Source: Pseudomonadota bacterium (lineage in GTDB: Bacteria; Pseudomonadota; Gammaproteobacteria; Burkholderiales; Burkholderiaceae_E). Taken from it: DNA of 18,391 bases. This document shows positions 8,171 to 15,500 of this stretch, one piece after another (the stretch's first letter is position 1; each line of letters opens with the position of its first letter). The stretch spans positions 1-18,391 of the forward strand of contig JAEWFA010000001.1 in NCBI GenBank assembly GCA_023389055.1, read 5' to 3'. The translations under genes were made by a program, and so were the position numbers. Under the pieces are notes generated by a model, which saw only the letters and a list, made by a program, of their open reading frames with translations, did not search any database and had not been told where the DNA came from.

Positions 8171-8224
8171 AAAAGCCCCGCCAGGCGGGGCTTTCGTGGC
8201 ACAAACCCCGCCAGGCGGGGCTTT
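8171..8224 (-). terminator. Tandem duplicated GC-rich hairpin (attenuator-like)
   Basis: Two near-identical 30-bp units lie head to tail between rpmA and obgE. The obgE-proximal one (8172-8194) is a perfect 11-bp inverted repeat around a single central base, with stem AAAGCCCCGCC. The other (8202-8224) keeps the GC core but has a mismatch in the stem. On the minus strand the proximal copy is followed by TTTT and the other by TTT, so each looks like a weak intrinsic terminator. Together they would reduce, rather than stop, transcription from the ribosomal protein genes into obgE-proB. Confidence 0.65.
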
Positions 8225-8263
8225 CGTGATGCGCCGGCGCCACGGCGCGCCCCGCCGGGGAGC

Positions 8264-8524
8264 TTATTGAACCGGCTCGATGCTGACCGTGCTGCGACGA
8301 AGCGGGCCCTTGACGCCGAACTTCACGTGCCCGTCGACCAGCGCGAACAGCGTGTAGTCCTTGCCGACGCCTACGTTCTCGCCCGCATGAAAGCGCGTAC
8401 CGCGCTGGCGCACGATGATCGACCCGGCCCGGACGGCCTCGCCGCCGTAGGCCTTTACGCCGAGCATCTTCGGTTGCGAATCGCGACCGTTTCGCGTGGA
8501 GCCGCCGCCCTTCTTCTGTGCCAT
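8264..8524 (-). CDS. rpmA: 50S ribosomal protein L27
   Basis: A bacterial large-subunit protein whose N-terminus reaches the peptidyl-transferase centre. The 86 residues are of typical length. The start MAQKKGGGSTRNGRDSQ and the later VRAGSIIVRQRGTRFH and GENVGVGKDYTLFAL are clear L27 signatures. There is no Firmicute-type N-terminal leader. The start at 8524 has GGAG eight bases upstream and follows the rplU stop by only five bases. The downstream duplicated hairpin would raise the amount of L21/L27 mRNA over that for obgE. Confidence 0.98.
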   Translation of the reverse strand: MAQKKGGGSTRNGRDSQPKMLGVKAYGGEAVRAGSIIVRQRGTRFHAGENVGVGKDYTLFALVDGHVKFGVKGPLRRSTVSIEPVQ

Positions 8525-8529
8525 TTCGT

Positions 8530-8952
8530 TTACTCCTGCGCCATCGTGGCCACGGCGGACGACTCGACGGGCTCGGCCGGTGCTTCGAGCGCGACCGGCT
8601 GGTCGGTCATCGCCTGGGCGTCCGCGCGTGCTTCGCCGAGCGCCGAAGCGATTCGGCCGATGAAGAGCTCGGTGTAGTTCTGCCGGTGGCCCTGTGTCTT
8701 GCGATAGTGCTTGCGGCGGCGCATCTTGAAGATGCGGATCTTCTCGCCCCGGCCCTGGGAAAGCACCGTTGCCGAGACCGTTGCGCCCGACACCAGCGGC
8801 GCGCCGACCGAGAGCTGGTCGCCTGCGCCGACCGCCAGCACCTGGTCGATCGTGATCTCCGCTCCGATGTCCGCCGGTATCTGTTCTACCCTGATCTTGT
8901 CGCCGGCAGCGACGCGATACTGCTTGCCGCCGGTTTTTATGACCGCGTACAT
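8530..8952 (-). CDS. rplU: 50S ribosomal protein L21 with long C-terminal tail
   Basis: Binds 23S rRNA and is needed for 50S assembly. Residues 1 to about 103 are a normal L21 (MYAVIKTGGKQYRV start, KIRIFKMRRRKHYRKTQGHR in the RNA-binding part). E. coli L21 stops near there. This one continues for about 37 residues that are Ala-, Glu- and Pro-rich and look disordered. The start at 8952 has AAGGAAG in good position and lies about 23 bases after the predicted transcription start. It is the first gene of the operon with rpmA, obgE and proB. Confidence 0.97.
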   Translation of the reverse strand: MYAVIKTGGKQYRVAAGDKIRVEQIPADIGAEITIDQVLAVGAGDQLSVGAPLVSGATVSATVLSQGRGEKIRIFKMRRRKHYRKTQGHRQNYTELFIGRIASALGEARADAQAMTDQPVALEAPAEPVESSAVATMAQE

Positions 8953-8981
8953 TGGGAACTTCCTTTCGAGGGGAACCGGGA

Positions 8982-9010
8982 ATTATGGCTGATTCCAGCC
9001 GACCGGTCAA
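8982..9010 (-). promoter_or_regulatory. Sigma70 promoter of rplU operon
   Basis: On the minus strand, TTGACC (9010-9005) and CATAAT (8987-8982) are separated by exactly 17 bp and each differs from consensus by one base. The predicted transcription start is near 8975, giving a leader of about 23 nt before rplU. A long L21-binding leader is therefore not present. Confidence 0.75.
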
Positions 9011-9027
9011 AGAATGGGGCCGCCGAC

Positions 9028-9033
9028 TATAAT
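9028..9033 (+). promoter_or_regulatory. -10 box of ispB promoter
   Basis: A perfect TATAAT lies 23 bp before the ispB start codon. The hexamer 17 bp upstream (9005-9010) is GGTCAA, a poor -35, and is the reverse complement of the rplU -35. The predicted start near 9040 leaves a leader of only about 17 nt, which fits with the lack of a clear Shine-Dalgarno for ispB. Confidence 0.55.
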
Positions 9034-9056
9034 CGGCGCAAGTTCCCGCCCCACCG

Positions 9057-10040
9057 ATGACTCCCCTCGAACTCTTCCCCGTCCTCGCGTCGGACCTCGC
9101 CGACACCGACCGCGTCATCCGCGAGCGGCTGGGGTCCGAGGTTCCGCTGATCCGCAACGTCGCCGACTACATCATCGGCGCCGGCGGCAAGCGCATGCGT
9201 CCGCTGCTCGTGCTGCTCGTCGCGCGCGCGCTCGGGCAGCAAGACAGCGACCGGGCGTCCCTGCTGGCCGCGGTCGTCGAGTTCATCCACACGGCGACGC
9301 TGCTGCACGACGACGTCGTCGACGAGTCGGAGCTGCGTCGCGGGCGCCGGACGGCCAACGCGATGTTCGGCAACGCCGCGTCGGTGCTCGTCGGCGACTT
9401 TCTCTATTCGCGCTCCTTCCAGATGATGGTCGACGTCGACGACATGCGCGTGATGAGCGTGCTCGCCGACGCGACCAACACGATCGCCGAGGGCGAGGTG
9501 CTGCAGCTGCTGAACTGCAACGACCCCGACACCGACGAGGCGCGCTACATGCAGGTGATCCGCTACAAGACGGCGCGCCTGTTCGAAGCGGCCTCGCAGC
9601 TTGGCGCGATGCTGTGCAAGGCCTCCGCCGAAGTCGAAGCGGCCGCTGCCGAGTACGGTCGGCGCCTCGGCACCGCGTTTCAGCTGATCGACGACGTACT
9701 CGACTACTCCGGTGTCACCGGGGACATCGGCAAGCAGGTCGGCACCGACCTGCGCGAAGGCAAGCCGACGCTGCCGCTGATCCACGTAATGGAACGCGGA
9801 ACGCCGGCCGAGCGCGACCTCGTTCGCAAGGCGATCGAGCAAGGCTCCACCGACCAATTCGACCCCATCCTGAAGGCGATCCGGCGCACCGGCGCGCTCG
9901 ACTACACGCGCGAGCGCGCACGGGATGAAGCGCAGGCGGCGCGCGACGCCGTTGCGGCGATGCTGCCGGCCTCGGCGGCTTCCGTGTACCGCGACGCACT
10001 GCTATACTTGACGGCTTACTCGATCGAGCGCGACCACTGA
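9057..10040 (+). CDS. ispB: Polyprenyl (octaprenyl) diphosphate synthase
   Basis: Adds isopentenyl diphosphate units to a short allylic diphosphate to make the long side chain of ubiquinone. At 327 residues it has the size of IspB-type trans-prenyl synthases. Both Asp-rich metal/diphosphate motifs are intact: HDDVVDESELRRG (Asp85, 86, 89) and QLIDDVLDYSG (Asp212, 213, 216). GGKRMRP near residue 40 is the IPP-binding basic motif. The residues before the first DDxxD are small, as expected for long-chain products, but chain length (C40 or near) is inferred. It is divergent from rplU, as in many beta- and gammaproteobacteria. No good Shine-Dalgarno is seen; the start is fixed by the family N-terminus. 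Confidence 0.95.
   Translation: MTPLELFPVLASDLADTDRVIRERLGSEVPLIRNVADYIIGAGGKRMRPLLVLLVARALGQQDSDRASLLAAVVEFIHTATLLHDDVVDESELRRGRRTANAMFGNAASVLVGDFLYSRSFQMMVDVDDMRVMSVLADATNTIAEGEVLQLLNCNDPDTDEARYMQVIRYKTARLFEAASQLGAMLCKASAEVEAAAAEYGRRLGTAFQLIDDVLDYSGVTGDIGKQVGTDLREGKPTLPLIHVMERGTPAERDLVRKAIEQGSTDQFDPILKAIRRTGALDYTRERARDEAQAARDAVAAMLPASAASVYRDALLYLTAYSIERDH
10000..10008 (+). promoter_or_regulatory. Possible extended -10 promoter inside ispB 3' end
   Basis: TG at 10000-10001 plus TATACT at 10003-10008 forms an extended -10 element; the -35 position 17 bp upstream (9980-9985) is TTCCGT, weak. It could drive tRNA-Pro or a short transcript ending at the hairpin at 10061-10089. A chance match is also possible. 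Confidence 0.3.
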
Positions 10041-10060
10041 GATTGCGGTGGTGCGGAGGG

Positions 10061-10089
10061 CGGCCGGTCCCGACATCCGGGCCGTTTTT
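10061..10089 (+). terminator. Intrinsic terminator after ispB
   Basis: CGGCCGG pairs with CC(G)GGCCG, with one bulged G and a nine-base loop, and is followed directly by five T (10085-10089). It lies about 20 bp after the ispB stop and before tRNA-Pro. The rest of 10090-10162 shows no clear promoter. Confidence 0.65.
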
Positions 10090-10162
10090 CCGGCGCGAGG
10101 CGGGTGCGAATCGCCGCTTCCTTTCCGGGTCCCGCGCCCGGTCGTGCACCGGAAGCGCATCG

Positions 10163-10239
10163 CGGGGTGTAGCTTAGCCTGGTAGAGCGCTACGTTCGGG
10201 ACGTAGAGGCCGGAGGTTCGAATCCTCTCACCCCGACCA
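10163..10239 (+). tRNA. tRNA-Pro (anticodon CGG)
   Basis: A complete 77-nt cloverleaf. The acceptor arms CGGGGTG and CACCCCG pair fully, with discriminator A at 10236 and an encoded CCA at 10237-10239. The D arm contains AGCCTGGTAGAGC; the anticodon stem CTACG/CGTAG closes the loop TTCGGGA, placing CGG at 10197-10199, which reads CCG codons. The T arm has GGTTCGAATCC. The first base C and the overall pattern match bacterial tRNA-Pro. The last 12 bases are overlapped by the 3' end of the cation transporter gene on the other strand. Confidence 0.97.
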
Positions 10240-10842
10240 CCTCAGTTCGCCGCGGGCTTGCCGGGCAATGGACCACGCGCCGGCAAGCGCCAGCGTAGCC
10301 AGACAAGCGGCTACGACCAGATCGGGCCAACCGTCCTGAGTTCCGAGGACGCCGACAGCAGCCAGGCCGACCGCGACGTTTCCCAACGCATCGTTGCGCG
10401 AGCAGATCCACGCCGAGCGCATGTTCGAGTCTCCCGCACGGTGCCGGTAGAGCATCAGCGCGACGCCCACGTTCACGTTGAGCGCGACGACCGCAATCAG
10501 CCCCATCGTCACCGGTTCGGGCGTGATGCCCGACACCAGGCTCCAGGCGGCGCGTCCGAGCACGAAGACGCCGAATGCGGCCATGGACGCCGCCTTCAAC
10601 AGCGATGCGCGCGCCCGCCAGGCAATCGCCATCGACAGTACGGCGAGCGAGATTCCGTAGTTGGCCGCGTCGCCGAAGAAATCGATCGCATCGGCCAGCA
10701 GCGAAACCGAACCGGAGTGGTGGCTGCCCGCGATCTCCACGAAGAACATCGCGACGTTCAGGACGAGCGCAATCCACAGTACACGTCGATACCGCGGCGA
10801 GGCGGGCGGCGGGGGTTCGGGTGGACAGCAGCGGTCGGACAC
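10228..10842 (-). CDS. Compact CDF-type cation transporter
   Basis: An inner-membrane metal transporter of about 204 residues that probably exchanges protons for a divalent cation, exporting it from cytoplasm to periplasm. Six hydrophobic segments are visible and there is no C-terminal cytosolic domain, so it is shorter than CzcD or YiiP (about 300). The TM2 motif is LLADAIDFFGD (Asp51, Asp54, Asp58). In TM5 the usual HxxxD is Cys147-x3-Asp151 (CSRNDALGN). The N-terminus has a Cys5-Cys6 pair and a Pro run. I choose GTG at 10842, four bases after the czcC stop, because it gives the N-terminus expected for this family; an ATG at 10884 overlapping czcC is possible. It is the last gene of the efflux operon, and its last codons lie within tRNA-Pro. 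Confidence 0.85.
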   Translation of the reverse strand: MSDRCCPPEPPPPASPRYRRVLWIALVLNVAMFFVEIAGSHHSGSVSLLADAIDFFGDAANYGISLAVLSMAIAWRARASLLKAASMAAFGVFVLGRAAWSLVSGITPEPVTMGLIAVVALNVNVGVALMLYRHRAGDSNMRSAWICSRNDALGNVAVGLAAVGVLGTQDGWPDLVVAACLATLALAGAWSIARQARGELRWSG

Positions 10843-10846
10843 GGCT

Positions 10847-12136
10847 TCAAGGCTGCGGCTCGAAGTCCCAGAGTCGGTGGCCATCGAGCAGCAGCCGCGC
10901 GCGACTCTCGAGCGCATCCACGCGCACGGCCTGCGCCCGAAGCGCCGCGTCCAGTGCGAGACGGCGAGCGCGAAGCACTTCGGCGAAATCGGCCTCTCCC
11001 AGTTCGCGAGCACGAGCAACCCGCACGGCCGCCTGCGCCTGCAATTCCGCGCTGCGCTGCGCAGCCTGCCAACGGTTCTGGCCCGAACGCGCGGCGGAGA
11101 GCAGCGCGCCGACTTCCGCGTCGACCTGTCGTCGCTGCGCCTCGGCGCGCCGGCCCAGCGCTGCCGCTCGCGCGAGGCTCGCGTCGGCTGCAGCACGACG
11201 CGCCTCGCCGCCGAACGGGATCGACACGAACACGCCCAGGATGCGTTCCCCGCCCGCGCGCTCGCTGCCGTACTGCACGCCCATCGTCGGATCGGGGCGG
11301 CGATCGGCGAGCGCGCGTTGCGCCTCGGTTTGCGCGCTCACCGCGGCCGCGAGCGCGCCGCGCAACGCATGGTTTTCCTTCAGCGCATCCTGCGCGAGCG
11401 CCCTGAAGTCGTCGGCGGGCTCGGGCGGCTCGGGCAGTTCCTGCGGCGACGCGACGTCGGCAAGCACGGGGAATTCGCGCGCGAGCGTCACCGCGGCACG
11501 CTCGGCAAGGTCGGCGGCAATGCGGCGGGCGGCTTCGGCCTGCTCCGCTTCGGCGGCGGCCTGCGTCTCTTCGAGCCCGGATGCGTCGCCCAACTCGCGC
11601 CGGCGGGCGACCGCGGCGGCTTCGCGGGCGGCGAGTTCCGCCTGGCGCGCCAGCAACTGAGCGCTCTGGCGCTCGCGAAGCATCGCGTACCACAGCCCGA
11701 GCACCCGACGCGACGCCTCGTGCCGCGCGTCGCCGAGCGCGATCTCGGATTCGGCGATGCGTTCGGTTCCCAGCCTGCGATCGAGCTCCGCCTTGCCGGG
11801 CAAACGCACCCCGCGCTCGAGCGACAGGCTCCACTCGTTGAAGCGGTCGTTGGCCCCGACCTCGTTCACGCGGCGGCGCTGGTAATCGGCGCGCGTCGAC
11901 CATTCGTGCGGACCTGCGGCGAGCCGACGACGTTCGGCGACGGCAGCTTCGAGCAGTGCCGCGGCGGCCTGAACGTTCGGCGCATCTTCGATCGCCGCGC
12001 GCACGCGCTCGGCGGAAGGCAGCTCGAGCGGGTAGGCATCGGCCGGGCGCATCGGCGCCTGCTGCGCCAGCACGGCGCCGGCCGCCCCCGCACCGAACGA
12101 CACTGCGACCAGCATTCGGAGGAGCCGGCGCGTCAC
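10847..12136 (-). CDS. czcC: Outer-membrane channel of metal RND pump (CzcC-like)
   Basis: A TolC-superfamily outer-membrane factor of 429 residues that would form the exit duct of the tripartite pump. It starts with a Sec signal peptide (VTRRLLRMLVAVSFGAGA, cleavage likely after VLA) and has no lipobox, unlike CusC. The body is Ala/Glu/Arg-rich helical hairpin sequence arranged as two repeats, with beta-strand pieces such as FNEWSLSLERGVRLPG and TMGVQYGSERAGGERILGVFVSIPFGG. GTG at 12136 overlaps the DUF3240 stop as GTGA, with GGAG ten bases upstream. The symbol is by family and operon; metal specificity is not proved. Confidence 0.9.
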   Translation of the reverse strand: MTRRLLRMLVAVSFGAGAAGAVLAQQAPMRPADAYPLELPSAERVRAAIEDAPNVQAAAALLEAAVAERRRLAAGPHEWSTRADYQRRRVNEVGANDRFNEWSLSLERGVRLPGKAELDRRLGTERIAESEIALGDARHEASRRVLGLWYAMLRERQSAQLLARQAELAAREAAAVARRRELGDASGLEETQAAAEAEQAEAARRIAADLAERAAVTLAREFPVLADVASPQELPEPPEPADDFRALAQDALKENHALRGALAAAVSAQTEAQRALADRRPDPTMGVQYGSERAGGERILGVFVSIPFGGEARRAAADASLARAAALGRRAEAQRRQVDAEVGALLSAARSGQNRWQAAQRSAELQAQAAVRVARARELGEADFAEVLRARRLALDAALRAQAVRVDALESRARLLLDGHRLWDFEPQP

Positions 12137-12507
12137 GATTTCGCTCCGGTCGTCGTGCGCTTGTTCAGGCTTCCTGATTCGATCATCGGACAGATCCAGT
12201 AGTAGACGTTCGCCTCGCCGAGCGACGCGTGCAAGCGTCCGAGCAGCGCATGTGCCGCTGCTTCGTCGACGGCGAGTTCGAAGCGCACCCGTCGCCCCCT
12301 GCCCCGCACGCGCTCGCTCGGCGCCTCGAATCGCAACTCGGGGCCGTGCCCGGATGCCGCGCTGGACGTGAAGCCGGCGGCGAGCTCGGGCGACTCGAGC
12401 AGCAGGTCGGCGAGCGTTTCCTCGAGCGTCACGGGGGCGATCAGCGTCAGCAGCACGCGGGAGGCCATCGGCGGCGAGCCGCGCGGCAGGTCGTAGCCTT
12501 CGATCAT
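12133..12507 (-). CDS. DUF3240 family protein in metal efflux operon
   Basis: A 124-residue soluble protein of the DUF3240 family, which is found repeatedly beside Czc/Cus-type pumps. Seen here are the core VLLTLIAPVTLEETLADLLLESPELAAGF near the N-terminus, a strand RRVRFELAVDE, a helix HALLGRLHASL and the C-terminal ANVYYWICPMIESG. The alpha/beta pattern is like small ferredoxin-fold (PII/CutA-like) proteins, which would allow a trimeric sensor or regulator role; this is inference. There is no signal peptide, so it is probably cytosolic. ATG at 12507 overlaps the czcA stop as ATGA with GGAG ten bases before it; a later ATG (MASRVLL) lacks a ribosome binding site. It overlaps czcC by 4 bp. 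Confidence 0.82.
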   Translation of the reverse strand: MIEGYDLPRGSPPMASRVLLTLIAPVTLEETLADLLLESPELAAGFTSSAASGHGPELRFEAPSERVRGRGRRVRFELAVDEAAAHALLGRLHASLGEANVYYWICPMIESGSLNKRTTTGAKS

Positions 12508-15500
12508 TCGCGCGTCTCCTGGGCGATCGCATCGGAGCGGTTCTCGGCGCCCTGCACTGCTGTCCCGTCGTCGCGCCGCGTGGCTGCCTGAACCCTCGAA
12601 GCCGCGAGCGGGGCCGCACGCTCGCCGGGCGTCTCGTGCGACTCGTCGGCGCGCAACCGCTTCGCGCCGTTCTCCACGCCGAAACGACGAAACAGGATCG
12701 GAAAGAGCAACAGCGTCAGCAGCGTCGACGTAGCCAGGCCGCCGATGACGACGATCGCCAGCGGCCGCTGGATCTCGGAGCCCGGCCCCGTGGAGAACAG
12801 CAGCGGCACCAGCCCGAAGGCCGCGATCGACGCGGTCATCAGCACCGGCCGCAGGCGCCGGCGGGCGCCTTCGGTGACGACCTGGTCGATCGGCATCCGA
12901 TGCTCGAGCAACTGGTTGAAATGCGCCACCAGCACGACGCCGTTGAGCACCGCGATGCCCAGCAGCGCGATGAACCCCACCGAAGCCGGCACCGAAAGGT
13001 ATTCGCCGGAGGCGAGCAGCGCGAAGACGCCGCCGACCATCGCGAACGGCACGTTCGCCAGGACGAGCGCCGCCTGCCGCACCGAGTGGAAAGTGGAGAA
13101 CAGCAGCAGGAAGATCAGCAGCAGCGCCACCGGAACGACGACGGCCAGGCGTGCGGCGGCGCGCTGCTGGTTCTCGAACTGGCCGCTCCACTCGATGCGG
13201 TAGCCCGTCGGCAGCGACACTTCGGAGTCGATGCGTGCGCGCGCCTCGTCGACGAAGCCGACGAGATCGCGCCCGCGCACGTTCGTGCGGATCGTCACGT
13301 AGCGCGCCGCGTTCTCGCGCTCGATCTTCACGGGTCCGTCTACGCGCTCGATGCTCGCCACTGCGGACACCGGCACCGCCTTGCCGTCGGGCAACGCGAT
13401 GCGCAGGTCGCCGAAGCGCGCGGCGCTGGCGCGCACGTCCTCGCCGGCGCGCAGCAGGATCGGCACCCGCCATCCGGTTTCCATCACGGCGCCGGACGGC
13501 TGCCCCTCGATCAGCGCGCGCAGGCTCGCCTGCAGCTCGTCCACCGAAAGCCCCAGGCGCCCCGCCGCGAGCCGGTCGATGCGCACCTGCAGGTACTGCA
13601 CGCCCTCGTTGCGCGCGGTGAAGACGTCCTCGGCGCCCGGAATCCCGTTGAGCAGCGCCTCGATGCGCGACGCGACGGCGCCGAGCTCGGCGAGATCCGA
13701 ACCGAACACCTTGATCGCGACGTCGCCGCGCACGCCGGTGAGCATCTCCGAGATGCGCATCTCGATCGGTTGCGTGAACGACCCCTCCAGCCCCGGGAAT
13801 CCGTCGACCACCTTGCGCAGTTCGTCGGTGAGCCAGGCCTTGTCGGGCACGCGCCATTCGGCGATCGGCTTCAGCACCAGATAGCTGTCGGTCTCGTTCA
13901 AGCCCATCGGATCCAGCCCGAGTTCGTCGGAACCGGACCGGGCGACGATGCTGCGCACCTCGGGCACCCGGTCGAGGATCGCCCGCTGCACGCGCGCATC
14001 GACGGCGATCGTCTGCGCCAGGCTGATCGACGGCAGCTTCTCGAGCTGCATGATGACGTCGCCCTCGTCCATCGTCGGCATGAAGCTCTTGCCCAGCAGC
14101 GTGTACGCGCCGCCGGCGGCGACGAGAAGCGCGACCGCCACGCCGAAGACGAACTTCGCGTTGCGAAGCGACCAGCCGAGCACCGGGACGTAGAGCGCGT
14201 CGAGCTTGCGAACGAGCCACGGCGCGTGGCCGTGTCCGCGCCGCAGCAGCAGCGAAGCGAGCACCGGGATCACCGTGAGCGCGAGCACGAGCGACGTCGA
14301 CAGTGCGTAGACGATCGACAGCGCCACCGGCTTGAAGAGCTTGCCCTCGAGCCCCTGCAGCGACAGCAGCGGGACGAAGACGATGACGATGATCGCCACG
14401 CCCGAGACCACCGGCACCGCGACTTCGCGAACGGCGCGGTAGACGACGTGCAGCATCGGCAGCCGTTGCTGCGCGCCGCCCTCCGCCAGCCGGCTCTCGA
14501 TGTTCTCGACGACGACGACTGCGCCGTCGACGAGCAGCCCGATGGCGATCGCCAGGCCGCCCAGGCTCATCAGATTCGCCGACAGCCCCGTGTAGCGCAT
14601 CAGCACGAAGGTGCCGAGCGCGGCCAGCGGCAGCGTCAACGCGACGACGAACGCGGCGCGCAGGTTGCCGAGGAACGCGAGCAGCAGCGCGAGCACGAGC
14701 ACGATCGCCTCGAGCAGCGCCTTCGATACCGTGCCCACCGCGCGGTCGACCAGCGCCGAGCGGTCGTAGAACGGGCGGATCGTCGTTCCCTGGGGCAGCG
14801 ACGGCGCGAGCGCGGCCAGGCGCTGCTGGACGCCGTCGATCACCTGCTGCGCGTTGGCGCCGCGCAGTCCGAGCACGAGTCCCTCGACCGCCTCCTCGCC
14901 GTCGCGCGTGACCGCGCCGTAGCGCGTGAGACTGCCGATGCGCACGTCGGCGACATCGGCCACCCGCACCGGAACGTCGCCAGGCGTGGCGATGACGATC
15001 TCGCCGAGTTCCGCAACGCTGCCGATCGCGCCTTCGGTACGAACGATCAGCACCTCCTCGCCCTCGACGATGCGTCCGGCGCCGTCGTTGCGGTTGTTGC
15101 GTTCGATGGCACCGCGCAGGTCGTCGAGGCCGAGGCCGCGCACGGCCAGCAACTGCGGATTCGGCACCACCTCGTAGCTGCGAACGAAACCACCGAGGCT
15201 GTTGACGTCGGCCACGCCGCGCACGGTGCGCAACTGCGGGCGCACGACGCGATCGAGCAGCGTGCGCTTCTCCTCGAGCGACAGCGGACCCTCGATGGTG
15301 AACATGAACAGATCGCTCAGCGGCGTCGTGATCGGCGCCAGCCCGCCGCTCGCCTGCGTCGGCAGCAGTTCGCTAGCGGCGCCGAAGCGCTCGGCCACCT
15401 GGTTGCGCGCCCAGTAGATGTCGGTGCCGTCGTCGAAGTCGACCGTGATGTCGGTGATGCCGTATTTCGAGACCGCGCGCAGCAGTCGCTGGTGCTCGAT

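Noticed and set aside
8264..9157. Long minus-strand frame covering rpmA and running on through rplU and past its start
   Set aside because: Only its last 86 codons are a real gene (L27); the rest is out-of-frame reading of L21 and the promoter region.
10163..10239. Attachment-site duplicate of the tRNA-Pro 3' end
   Set aside because: Looked for a second copy of the T-arm/acceptor sequence in the window and saw none, so no att pair is claimed here.
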